Of a stretch of DNA of 64,000 nt, positions 25,527-33,587 are shown one piece after another. The translations under genes were made by a program, and so were the position numbers. How positions within the stretch are numbered: the stretch's first letter is position 1; the number at the start of each line of letters is the position of its first letter. Location of the stretch: contig JBMNPJ010000010.1 in assembly GCA_050943535.1 (NCBI GenBank), positions 1 through 64,000 of the forward strand, written 5' to 3'. The notes under the pieces are model-generated. The model was given only the letters and a program-made list of their open reading frames with translations. It ran no database searches and had not been told where the DNA came from. The DNA comes from Massiliimalia sp050943535 (GTDB taxonomy: Bacteria; Bacillota; Clostridia; Oscillospirales; Ruminococcaceae).

Positions 25527-26606
25527 ATGGAAAAATTGAAAGTAGGTATCGTTGGCTGCGGCGGTATCGCAAACGGAAAACACATGCCTGCAATGAAGAA
25601 AAACGGCAACTTTGAAATTGTTGCAGTATGTGACCTGATCAAAGAAAGAGCTGAAAAAGCAAAAGAAGAATACGGTACCCCAGATACCAAAGTATTCACC
25701 GACTACAAAGAACTGCTGAAAATGGATGAAATCGTAGCTGTATACGTTCTGACTCCAAACAAAGAACACAGCTTCATCTCTATCGATGCAATGCGCGCTG
25801 GCAAACACGTTATGTGTGAAAAACCAATGGCAAAAACCTATGCTGAAGCTCAGGAAATGGTAAAAGTTGCAAAAGAAACCGGCAAAATCCTGAACATTGG
25901 TTACCAGAACCGTTACCGTCCAGACTCTTTGTATCTGAAAGCTTCCTGTGAAGACGGCGAACTGGGCGATATTTACTACGCAAAAGCTCACGCAATCAGA
26001 AGAAGAGCTGTTCCAACTTGGGGCGTATTCCTCAACGAAGAAGAACAGGGCGGCGGTCCACTGATCGATATCGGTACCCATGCACTGGACCTGACTCTGT
26101 GGATGATGAACAACTACGAACCAGAATGTGTTGTTGGTTCTGTTTATAAGAAACTGGGCGACCAGAAAAACACCGGTAACGCTTGGGGCGACTGGGATCC
26201 AGAAAAATTCACCGTTGAAGATTCCGCTTTCGGTTTCATCAAAATGAAAAACGGCGCAACCATCAACCTGGAAGCTTCTTGGGCACTGAACAGCCTGGAT
26301 GTTGACGAAGCAAAAACCTCTCTGTGCGGTACCAAAGCTGGTGCTGACATGAAAGGCGGCCTGCGCATCAACTATGTAAAACACAACAAACAGTGTGTTG
26401 AAACTCCTGCACTGGACGCTGCTGGTGTAGCATTCTATGACGGTGAAGGCGAAGACGCTCCAGACGTAGAACAGAAGACTTTCTACAACGCTGTTATGAA
26501 CGGCGGCGAACAGATTGTAAAACCAGAACAGGCTATGGTAGTTACCCAGATTCTGGAAGCAATTTACAAATCTGCGGCTGAAAACAAACCTGTTTTCTTT
26601 GACTAA
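25527..26606 (+). CDS. Gfo/Idh/MocA family oxidoreductase
   Basis: 359 residues. The Rossmann NAD(P) motif is GIVGCGGIANGKH at the start; CEKPMAKTYAEA (near 97) holds the EKP lysine, and DIGTHALDLTLWMM (near 180) the catalytic His/Asp region. Such enzymes oxidise or reduce sugars, inositols or their acids. ATG 25527 follows AAAGAGG; a TTG six bases earlier is weaker. Codon use is strongly biased to AAC, TTC, ATC, GAA and CTG, much more than in neighbours, suggesting very high expression. It forms an operon with the isomerase (39 bp gap). Confidence 0.93.
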   Translation: MEKLKVGIVGCGGIANGKHMPAMKKNGNFEIVAVCDLIKERAEKAKEEYGTPDTKVFTDYKELLKMDEIVAVYVLTPNKEHSFISIDAMRAGKHVMCEKPMAKTYAEAQEMVKVAKETGKILNIGYQNRYRPDSLYLKASCEDGELGDIYYAKAHAIRRRAVPTWGVFLNEEEQGGGPLIDIGTHALDLTLWMMNNYEPECVVGSVYKKLGDQKNTGNAWGDWDPEKFTVEDSAFGFIKMKNGATINLEASWALNSLDVDEAKTSLCGTKAGADMKGGLRINYVKHNKQCVETPALDAAGVAFYDGEGEDAPDVEQKTFYNAVMNGGEQIVKPEQAMVVTQILEAIYKSAAENKPVFFD

Positions 26607-26645
26607 TTTATTGCCTGCAATCAATACATAAAGGAGATATGAGAC

Positions 26646-27620
26646 ATGTATATTGGTGTATTTAACCCAATTTTTTATAATGAATCTCTGGAAGAAATGT
26701 GCCAGATCCTGTCTGAACGGGATATCCATTCTATCGAAATGGGCTGCGGCGGTTCCCCAGGTAAACGTCACTGCGATCCAGACGTTCTGCTCAACGATGA
26801 AGCAAAACTGGAAGAATTCAAAGCAACTCTGGCAAAATATGATATGTCCATCTGCGCTTTGAGCACCCATAACAATCCGGTTCATCCGAAAAAAGAAATC
26901 GCAGAAGAATCTGACAGAGAACTGACCAATGCGTTCAAACTGGCTCAGAAACTGGGCGTTGACACCATCGTTACTTTCTCTGGCTGCCCTGGCGACAGCG
27001 AAACTTCTCAGCGTCCAAACTGGGTAACCTGCGCTTGGCCAGAAGATTATCAGGAAACCCTGAAATGGCAGTGGGAAGAAAAACTGATTCCTTACTGGAA
27101 GAAAAAAGTAGAAGAAGCAAAATCTTACGGAATCCACAAGATCGCATTTGAAATGCATCCTGGTTTCTGCGTATACAACCCATACACCCTGCTGAAACTT
27201 CGTGCAGCAGTTGGTCCGGAAATCGGCGCAAACTTTGACCCAAGCCATCTGATTTGGCAGGGCGTTGACCCAGTTGCAGGTATCCGTGCTTTGGGTAAAG
27301 AAAACGCAATCTTCCACTTCCATGCAAAAGACACCCAGATCGACACCTACAACTGTGCTGTTGACGGTGTTCTGGATGCAAGAAGCTTTGCAGATCCAGT
27401 TCACAGAGCTTGGATTTTCCGTTCTGTTGGCTGCGGCCATGACCTGTTGTTCTGGAAGAACATTGTTGCGGAACTGAGAAGAGTTGGCTACGACAAAGTA
27501 ATGAGCATCGAACACGAAGACTGCCTCATGAGCACACTGGAAGGTCTGGATCAGGCTATTACCACTTTGAAAGCGGCAGTTATGAAAGAACCAATCCAGT
27601 CTGATTTGTTCTGGGCTTGA
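26646..27620 (+). CDS. Sugar phosphate isomerase/epimerase (xylose isomerase-like TIM barrel)
   Basis: 324 residues. IEMGCGGSPGKRHCDP near 32, IAFEMHPGFCVYN (near 162), GANFDPSHLIWQGVDP (near 199), FHFHAKDT (near 225) and MSIEHEDC (near 286) supply the metal-binding Glu, Asp, His and Glu residues of the AP-endonuclease-2/IolE-type barrel. It likely interconverts the product of the neighbouring dehydrogenases. AAGGAGATATGAGAC precedes the ATG. It shares the extreme codon bias of the gene before it. A terminator-like hairpin follows inside the operon. Confidence 0.92.
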   Translation: MYIGVFNPIFYNESLEEMCQILSERDIHSIEMGCGGSPGKRHCDPDVLLNDEAKLEEFKATLAKYDMSICALSTHNNPVHPKKEIAEESDRELTNAFKLAQKLGVDTIVTFSGCPGDSETSQRPNWVTCAWPEDYQETLKWQWEEKLIPYWKKKVEEAKSYGIHKIAFEMHPGFCVYNPYTLLKLRAAVGPEIGANFDPSHLIWQGVDPVAGIRALGKENAIFHFHAKDTQIDTYNCAVDGVLDARSFADPVHRAWIFRSVGCGHDLLFWKNIVAELRRVGYDKVMSIEHEDCLMSTLEGLDQAITTLKAAVMKEPIQSDLFWA

Positions 27621-27651
27621 TTTTAAAAGTCAATGATGAAGTAAGACGGAG

Positions 27652-27685
27652 AGAGGGGCAGGGTACTGACCTTGCCCCTCTTTTT
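27652..27685 (+). terminator. Intra-operon terminator / attenuating hairpin
   Basis: AGAGGGGCAGGG pairs with CCTTGCCCCTCT (one G-U) followed by TTTTTCTCC. It lies between the isomerase and the second Gfo/Idh gene and would lower expression of the latter. Confidence 0.75.
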
Positions 27686-27709
27686 CTCCTAAGAAAGGAT
27701 GTTAAGAGT

Positions 27710-28789
27710 ATGGCAAAACATCATTTAGCCATTGTAGGTCTGGGCGGCATGGGCAACTGGCACCGTGAACTGGTTAGCGGCACAGGTAACTGGTACAATC
27801 AGACCTTGAAACCAATTGAAGATTTAGATGTAATCGGAAGCTTTGATATTAAAGAAGACCGGCAGCAGTTTGCAAGAGACCACGGTCTGCATGCATATGA
27901 TTCCCTGGAAGATTTGCTGGCAGATCCAAACGTAGATTTGGTTTTGTGTGCTACTCCAAACGATGCGCATAAAGACATCGTAATCCGTGCACTGCGGGCA
28001 GGAAAAAATGTTGTATGTGAAAAACCAGCAACTTTGTCTTCCAAAGATTTTGAAGACATGATGGCAGTTTCCAAAGAAACCGGAAAACTGTTTACCGTTC
28101 ACCAGAACCGCCGTTGGGACGAAGACTTCCTGACTGTGAAAAAAATCTATGACGAACACATGCTGGGCGATATTTTCCGCATTGAATCTCGTGTACACGG
28201 TTCCCGCGGAATTCCAGGTGACTGGAGACAGCTGCCGGAACACGGCGGCGGCATGGTACTGGACTGGGGTGTTCACATTCTGGACCAGGCACTGATGATG
28301 ATTCCGGAAAAAGTAAAACGCGTTTACGCTTCCTTTACCCATGTAACCAATGAATTGGTAGACGACGGCTTTACTGTAGAACTGACCTTTGAAAGCGGTC
28401 TGGTTTACGTTGCCGAAGTAGGTACCAGCAACTTTATCAACCTGCCAAGATGGTATGTTCTGGGTCAGAATGGTACCGCAGTAGTAAAAGACTGGGATCT
28501 GAGCGGGGAAATCGTACGAATCACCGACTGGAGCAAAAACGACGCAGTGCCGATTCACACTGCTGCAGGGCTCACCAAGACCATGGCGCCTCGTACCGAA
28601 GACACCATCCACACCGATCCGCTGCCAGAAGTTCATGCAGACATTTCTGACTACTACCGCAATGTAGTAGCTGCAATTGAAGGCAGAGAAACTCAGATCG
28701 TAAAACAGGAACAGGTACTGCGCAACATGCGCTTGATGGAAGCAATCTTTGAATCTGCTGAAAAACATCAGGTTGTTGAATTTGAATAA
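27710..28789 (+). CDS. Gfo/Idh/MocA family oxidoreductase
   Basis: About 359 residues. HHLAIVGLGGMGNWH is the NAD(P) motif, CEKPATLSSKDFEDM (near 104) carries the EKP lysine, and LDWGVHILDQALMMIP (near 183) the catalytic region. ATG 27710 lies ten bases after AAAGGA; the frame upstream passes through the hairpin and is not coding. It likely acts in the same sugar or inositol pathway as the two preceding genes. A strong terminator ends the unit, and repeat cluster 7 follows. Confidence 0.92.
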   Translation: MAKHHLAIVGLGGMGNWHRELVSGTGNWYNQTLKPIEDLDVIGSFDIKEDRQQFARDHGLHAYDSLEDLLADPNVDLVLCATPNDAHKDIVIRALRAGKNVVCEKPATLSSKDFEDMMAVSKETGKLFTVHQNRRWDEDFLTVKKIYDEHMLGDIFRIESRVHGSRGIPGDWRQLPEHGGGMVLDWGVHILDQALMMIPEKVKRVYASFTHVTNELVDDGFTVELTFESGLVYVAEVGTSNFINLPRWYVLGQNGTAVVKDWDLSGEIVRITDWSKNDAVPIHTAAGLTKTMAPRTEDTIHTDPLPEVHADISDYYRNVVAAIEGRETQIVKQEQVLRNMRLMEAIFESAEKHQVVEFE

Positions 28790-28812
28790 TTCATTCAATA
28801 TCTCTTTTCTCG

Positions 28813-28840
28813 AGGGCTGTCCCAAACTGGGGCAGCCCTT
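28813..28840 (+). terminator. Intrinsic terminator of the dehydrogenase operon
   Basis: AGGGCTG-CCC pairs with GGG-CAGCCCTT (one bulge each side), then a T run. Confidence 0.8.
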
Positions 28841-28849
28841 GAATTTTTT

Positions 28850-29335
28850 ATACCGGCGGCAAGCTGCCGCACCCAATGATGCTGCGCTCGTGTTTTGTCA
28901 GTAGTGTGGAAATATCTGGTGCTTTTCTTCCAGCTGACAGAGTACGAACGTAGTGGCATTGCCCCACCGCCAGGTGGTTAGCGCCGCAGCGCTTTCCAAA
29001 AGTGTCGTTTAGTATAGATGTGTAAACAACTCTTGTGGGTGTAGAGAAAGCCTTCGGCTATCTCCAGGGGCAGGCCGACTAACTATATATTTCCGGAAGA
29101 CGCCCCTCTGGTGTGCTTTTCATCCAATGCTTTTGCACATCAAAAGCATTGGTGCAGGTGTGGGCTGCATAAGCCCACTATTAAGTGGCGGACTCGGTCC
29201 GCCACGGCAACGCCGGTGCCAATCATCTTCCATGTGTACGATGTTAGGAAATTAAAAACTATTTGATATTTTCGATTTACTGATAGAGTATGCACCGTAG
29301 GCGGTTGGTACCGGGTACTGTCCGACGGTTGTATA
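28850..29335 (-). repeat. Dispersed composite repeat cluster 7
   Basis: It includes a CTGACAGA inverted-repeat module (28885-28960), a CCACCGCCAGGTGG palindrome, the TTAGCGCCGCAGCGCT end, a GAGAAAGCC/GGCTATCTC hairpin, the variable hairpin at 29124-29152 (stem CCAATGCTTTTG, loop ATGTG on the minus strand), GTGGGCTGCATAAGCCCAC, a GTGGCGGA/TCCGCCAC hairpin and a second CTGATAGA...CGTAGGCGG module. It occupies most of the gap between 28790 and the xylB promoter. Confidence 0.8.
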
Positions 29336-29406
29336 TGTTTCACAAGGCTTGTCCATAAAAATTTCCGGAAAGTCTATTCTCAAAATCCATGTTTTGTGCT
29401 ATACTG

Positions 29407-29437
29407 AAAACAAAGGTGGCTCGTGTTCGAGCACGAA
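29407..29437 (+). promoter_or_regulatory. Candidate operator upstream of xylB
   Basis: The imperfect palindrome TCGTGTTCGAGCACGA (29419-29434) sits after a -10-like TATACT. It is a plausible repressor site (inference); no clear -35 was seen. Confidence 0.5.
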
Positions 29438-29476
29438 CAAACACATAAACGGAATTAATAAAGGAGTGCAAAACCT

Positions 29477-31000
29477 ATGGCTTATTTATTGGGAATTGAC
29501 GTGGGAACTTCCGGGACAAAAACCGTTCTGTTTTCCGAAGACGGAAAAGCGGCAGCGTCTTATACGGTAGAATATCCTATGAGTCAGCCGAAAAACGGAT
29601 ACGCAGAACAAAATCCAGAAGACTGGTGGAATGCGGCAGTACAGACCATTCAGGCAGTTTTGGGAAAATCCGGCGTAGATCCGAAAGAAGTAAAAGGGAT
29701 TGGGATTTCCGGACAAATGCACAGTCTGGTAATGCTGGATAAAGACGGGAAAGTAATTCGTCCGTCTATTTTGTGGTGCGATGCCAGAACCGGAGAAGAA
29801 TGTGCGGAAATCACCGAAATCATCGGTGCAAAACGGCTGATTGAAATTACTGCCAATCCGGCATTGGCTGGATTTACCGCAGGAAAAATCCGCTGGGTAC
29901 AGAAGCACGAACCAGAAAATTATGCAAGATGTGCTCACATTCTGCTGCCCAAAGACTATATCCGCTATCAGCTGACCGGCGAATTTGCGACCGAAGTATC
30001 TGACGCTTCCGGAATGCAGCTTTTGGATGTGCCAAACCGCTGCTGGTCTGATGAAGTGCTGACCAAACTGGGCATTGATAAGGGCTTGCTGGGCAAAGTC
30101 TATGAATCTCAGGAAATTACCGGTACTGTTTCTGCTTCTGTGGCAAAACTCACCGGTTTGGCAGAAGGCACCCCAGTGGTAGGGGGCGCTGCTGATAACG
30201 CAGGAGCCGCAGTGGGCACCGGCGTAGTGCGCAACGGAAAGGCATTCACCACCATCGGTTCTTCCGGTGTTGTATATACTCATTCTTCTAAAGTCGCTAT
30301 TGACCAGGGCGGCAGAGTACACACCTTCTGTTCCTGTGTACCAGGCGAATGGCTGGTCATGGGATGTACTTTAAGCGCTGGCATGTCTTTGAAATGGCTG
30401 AGAGATAACTTCTTTGCAGCAGAAATGGAAACTGCCGGCCGTATGGGTGTTGACCCGTATTATCTCATGGACAAAGAAGCAGCTCAGGTGGAAATCGGTT
30501 CCAACAAACTGATTTATCTGCCATATCTCATGGGCGAACGCAGCCCGATTTTGGATCCAAACGCCAGAGGCGTGTTCTTTGGTCTGTCTGGAATGCATAC
30601 GAAGAAAGAAATGCTCCGTGCCGTTATGGAAGGGGTTACCTATTCTCAGCGTCACTGCATGGAAGTGATTAAAGCAATGGGCGTAGAGTTCAGCGAAATG
30701 CTGGCATGCGGCGGCGGTGGTTCTTCTCCTCTGTGGCGCCAGATGCTGGCAGATGTATATGGCATTCCGGTTATGACTCTGGAAAACCGGGAAGGTCCGG
30801 CAATGGGTGTTGCCATCCTTGCAGGGGTAGGCGCCGGCATTTACGACAGCGTAACTTCTGCCTGCGACCAGCTGATCCGAGTAAAAGACCAGCATGCTCC
30901 GATTCCGGAAAATGTAGTGGAATATGAAAAATTCTATCAGCTGTATACCCAGATTTATCCTCAGCTGAAAGAACAGTTTGCAGCGCTGCAAAAACTGTAA
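29477..31000 (+). CDS. xylB: Xylulokinase
   Basis: 507 residues, FGGY kinase family. YLLGIDVGTSGTKTVLF (phosphate 1 motif), GIGISGQMHSLV (near 76, characteristic of xylulokinases), ILWCDART (near 98), and GGAADNAGAAVGTG/TIGSSGVV (near 236-265) give ATP and sugar sites; the C-terminal FGGY signature region begins near 370. It phosphorylates D-xylulose to xylulose 5-phosphate. AAAGGAGTGC precedes the ATG. No xylose isomerase is adjacent; the pathway partners are probably the sugar dehydrogenase/isomerase genes upstream. Confidence 0.92.
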   Translation: MAYLLGIDVGTSGTKTVLFSEDGKAAASYTVEYPMSQPKNGYAEQNPEDWWNAAVQTIQAVLGKSGVDPKEVKGIGISGQMHSLVMLDKDGKVIRPSILWCDARTGEECAEITEIIGAKRLIEITANPALAGFTAGKIRWVQKHEPENYARCAHILLPKDYIRYQLTGEFATEVSDASGMQLLDVPNRCWSDEVLTKLGIDKGLLGKVYESQEITGTVSASVAKLTGLAEGTPVVGGAADNAGAAVGTGVVRNGKAFTTIGSSGVVYTHSSKVAIDQGGRVHTFCSCVPGEWLVMGCTLSAGMSLKWLRDNFFAAEMETAGRMGVDPYYLMDKEAAQVEIGSNKLIYLPYLMGERSPILDPNARGVFFGLSGMHTKKEMLRAVMEGVTYSQRHCMEVIKAMGVEFSEMLACGGGGSSPLWRQMLADVYGIPVMTLENREGPAMGVAILAGVGAGIYDSVTSACDQLIRVKDQHAPIPENVVEYEKFYQLYTQIYPQLKEQFAALQKL

Positions 31001-31011
31001 TCAAAAGGATT

Positions 31012-31262
31012 CTCCAACCACCTGGCGGGCAGTGCCCGCACCCAATGACGCTGCGCTCGCATTCTGCCAGCTGGGTGATAAAAACAAGCGATTTCCACTT
31101 TGCCGACAAAGTTTGAGCCGAAGGCGGGCAGTGCCCGCATCCAATGACGCTGCGCTCGTATTCTGTCAGCTGGGTGATAAAAACAAGCGATTTCCACTTT
31201 ACTGACAGAGTATGCGCCGTAGGTGGTTTTCGCCGGTCAGTACCGGACACCGTCCGGAAAAA
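31012..31262 (+). repeat. Dispersed repeat cluster 8: tandem pair
   Basis: Two units with period 99 (CGGGCAGTGCCCGC at about 31027 and 31126), each carrying AATGACGCTGCGCTCG, ATTCTG(C/T)CAGCTGGGTGATAAAAACAAG and ending (C/T)(C/T)GACA(A/G)AGT. It starts 11 bp after the xylB stop. Confidence 0.85.
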
Positions 31263-31276
31263 ATAATTGAGATGAT

Positions 31277-31320
31277 TACAAGGGACGCTGCAAGCCGTTT
31301 TTATGGCGGCGTCCCTTGTT
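31277..31320. other. Long hairpin before the glycoside hydrolase gene
   Basis: ACAAGGGACGCTGC pairs with GCGGCGTCCCTTGT (near-perfect 14 bp). There is no T run directly after it. It could be a weak terminator for xylB or a 5' leader structure of the next gene. Confidence 0.55.
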
Positions 31321-31344
31321 CGATTTACAGAAAGGCGGGTGCTT

Positions 31345-33315
31345 ATGATGAAGCAACTTTCTCCCCGACAGATTCATTTGGATTTTCATACCTCCGAACA
31401 CATTCCTCACATTGGGTCTGATTTTGACCCAAAAGCTTTTGCAAAAACAGCCAAAGAAGCATATATCAGCTCCATGACCGTGTTTGCCCGGTGCCATCAC
31501 GGCTGGCTTTATTATCCTTCCAAAAAATTTCCGGATCGGATCCATCCCAATCTGGAATATCCTAATCTCTTATTAGATCAGGTGCGGGCGCTCCATGCAG
31601 AAGGGATCAAAGCGCCGGTTTATATTACAGTGCAGTGGGATTATCACACAGCCACCACCCATCCGGAATGGCTGATTCGCAAACGGGATGGTTCCCATGA
31701 AGGCGGCCCGTTTACCGAACCAGGATTTTATCAGTCTTTGTGTGTCAACACCGGCTACTGGGAGTTTCTCAAAGAACAGACCGCGGAGGTCTGTGAAATG
31801 CTGGGCGACGAATTGGACGGCATCTTTTTTGACATTGTAGGAATTCGCCCCTGCCTGTGTGCTTCCTGCCGGGCAGAGATGAAACAGCGGGGCATGGATC
31901 CAGGCGATGACCGTCAGGTACGGGAATTTGCCGTGATGGTGATGAACCGGTTTAAGGAAAATATGACCGCTTTGGTGCGGCAGTACAACAAGGACTGTAC
32001 CATTTTTTACAATGCCGGTCATGTAGGCCCCTGCACCAAAGAAAGCCGGGAAGCCTACACTCATTTTGAACTGGAAAGCCTGCCTTCCGGTGCGTGGGGA
32101 TATCTTCATTTTCCGGTGACTGCCCGCTATGCCAGAACCCTGGGAAAAGACTGTATGGGTATGACCGGAAAATTCCATACTGAATGGGGAGATTTCCACA
32201 GCTTAAAAAATCAGGCGGCGCTGGAGTTCGAGTGTTTCCGCATGCTCAGTTTTGGGTTTGCCAGTTCCATCGGCGATCAGCTGGAACCCTTTGGCCGGCT
32301 GAATCCTGCCGCGTACCGACTGATTGGCAGGGTATACCAGCAGTTTGCTGAGCGGGAAGAATGGGCACGTCCCTCCACTCCGCTGGTAGAGGCGGCAGTA
32401 GTAACGCCGGAATCTCCGCTTTATGAACAGCAGATCCCGGAAAGCGTTATGGGTGCGGTACAGATGCTGGAAGAACTGGCAGTGCAGTTTGATGTGATCG
32501 ATCCCCAGATGGATTTAGAACGGTATCCACTGATTATTCTCCCGGATGATTTGGTAGTAGACCATGAATTCCAGCAAAAACTGGAACAGTATGTATCCCG
32601 AGGCGGTCGGGTAATCGCCTGTGCCAAAGGGGGACAGAATGAACAGGGAGAATATCCTGCCTGCTTTGGTGCCAAGTCCATGGGTGCTCAGCCAGTTTAT
32701 CCGGACTTTATTGTTGCTGAGGGAGAACTGGCACAGGGCTTGGAACCGGACAATGAATATGTCATCTATCTTCAGGGAGAAAAACTGGAGCTTTCAGGAG
32801 GAGAAGTCCTGCTGTCTGCCCGGGCGCCTTATTTTAAACGGGAAAAAGACTGGTTCTGTTCTCATCGGTATACTCCGTCCGCCAAAGGAGAACGCTATCC
32901 TGCCGCTGTGCGCAATGGAAATATCATTGTGTTTGGTCACCGGATTTTCGAACAGTACCGGGCAAACGCACCGTTCTGGTGTAAAAAGCTGATGGAAAAC
33001 GCCGTCAATCTGCTTTTGTCCAATCGGTTGGTGACCCACAACGGACCATCTACCATGACGGTGAGCCTATTGGCACAGCCGGAAAAAGAGCGGGTAAATA
33101 TTCATCTGCTGTCCTATATTCCGGTTCGGAAAAGCGCTACCATCGACCTGATTGAAGAGCGTACGGTGTTGAGAAATGTTACCCTGAAACTGAATCTGCC
33201 GGAAGGATTTTCTTCTGCCCGGCTGGTACCGGAAAACCGGGTGATTCCAGTAGAGGGAAATACCATTACCCTTGAAGAAATCAACGGTTATGCCATTGTA
33301 GAATTGACCAAATAA
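31345..33315 (+). CDS. TIM-barrel glycoside hydrolase with GH42-like trimerisation domain (possibly GH151 fucosidase-like)
   Basis: 656 residues. The N-terminal barrel (about 1-360) begins IHLDFHTSEHIPHIGSDFDP and includes DGIFFDIVG (a likely catalytic Asp, near 170) and TGKFHTEWGDF (near 275). A class-I glutamine-amidotransferase-like middle domain follows (YPLIILPDDLVVD, near 400), as in beta-galactosidase trimerisation domains, and then a beta-rich C-terminus. The architecture fits hypothetical glycosyl hydrolases of the GH42/GH151 type; GH151 members are alpha-L-fucosidases. Substrate is uncertain. No signal peptide, so it acts on imported oligosaccharides. Confidence 0.6.
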   Translation: MMKQLSPRQIHLDFHTSEHIPHIGSDFDPKAFAKTAKEAYISSMTVFARCHHGWLYYPSKKFPDRIHPNLEYPNLLLDQVRALHAEGIKAPVYITVQWDYHTATTHPEWLIRKRDGSHEGGPFTEPGFYQSLCVNTGYWEFLKEQTAEVCEMLGDELDGIFFDIVGIRPCLCASCRAEMKQRGMDPGDDRQVREFAVMVMNRFKENMTALVRQYNKDCTIFYNAGHVGPCTKESREAYTHFELESLPSGAWGYLHFPVTARYARTLGKDCMGMTGKFHTEWGDFHSLKNQAALEFECFRMLSFGFASSIGDQLEPFGRLNPAAYRLIGRVYQQFAEREEWARPSTPLVEAAVVTPESPLYEQQIPESVMGAVQMLEELAVQFDVIDPQMDLERYPLIILPDDLVVDHEFQQKLEQYVSRGGRVIACAKGGQNEQGEYPACFGAKSMGAQPVYPDFIVAEGELAQGLEPDNEYVIYLQGEKLELSGGEVLLSARAPYFKREKDWFCSHRYTPSAKGERYPAAVRNGNIIVFGHRIFEQYRANAPFWCKKLMENAVNLLLSNRLVTHNGPSTMTVSLLAQPEKERVNIHLLSYIPVRKSATIDLIEERTVLRNVTLKLNLPEGFSSARLVPENRVIPVEGNTITLEEINGYAIVELTK

Positions 33316-33359
33316 AAGCAGTCTGTATTTGGGGGAAAGACGGTTTTTATGGGGTGCCC

Positions 33360-33389
33360 TTGACAAAAAGGACTTGTTTGGTGTACAAT
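33360..33389 (+). promoter_or_regulatory. Promoter of a candidate small RNA
   Basis: TTGACA (33360-33365), 18-bp spacer, TACAAT (33384-33389). No open reading frame with a ribosome binding site follows. Confidence 0.8.
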
Positions 33390-33395
33390 GAACTT

Positions 33396-33521
33396 ATCAT
33401 AAAACTCTCAAGAGGGATGACCATCCCGGGCGTCTGTGGACGCTGAGACCCAAGTGATGACTTGTTTGTGAGACAGACCGCAGCGGCCGGAGCAATTCGG
33501 CGGATGCGGTCTGTCTTTTTT
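33396..33521 (+). ncRNA. Candidate standalone small RNA, unassigned family
   Basis: About 125 nt from the promoter to a strong terminator. It has three successive hairpins, each with a 5-bp stem and 4-nt loop: GGGAT/ATCCC (33414-33427), GCGTC/GACGC (33430-33443) and CAAGT/ACTTG (33451-33464). TGAGAC occurs twice (33444-33449 and again at about 33469-33474). A 12-bp terminator stem (AGACAGACCGCA/TGCGGTCTGTCT, 33471-33516) with an inner CCG/CGG stem and TTTTTT ends it. It lies between two convergent genes, so it is not a leader. I do not recognise it as 6S, SRP, tmRNA or a known riboswitch. Confidence 0.65.
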
Positions 33522-33587
33522 ATAAAAAAATCTCCCCCGGAAGCCTAAAGGACTTCAGGGGGAGAAGGCAAAAACAGGTAAGTGAAA

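Noticed and set aside
25461..27515. 684-codon open frame on the minus strand
   Set aside because: It is antisense to two clear enzymes with family motifs. The sense genes avoid TTA, CTA and TCA codons, which keeps the opposite frame open. Its translation is Phe/Cys/Trp-rich and has no ribosome site.
33396..33521. 6S RNA, SRP RNA or tmRNA
   Set aside because: The SRP GGUCAGG/GGAAG core, the long 6S bulged stem and a tmRNA tag frame are all absent.
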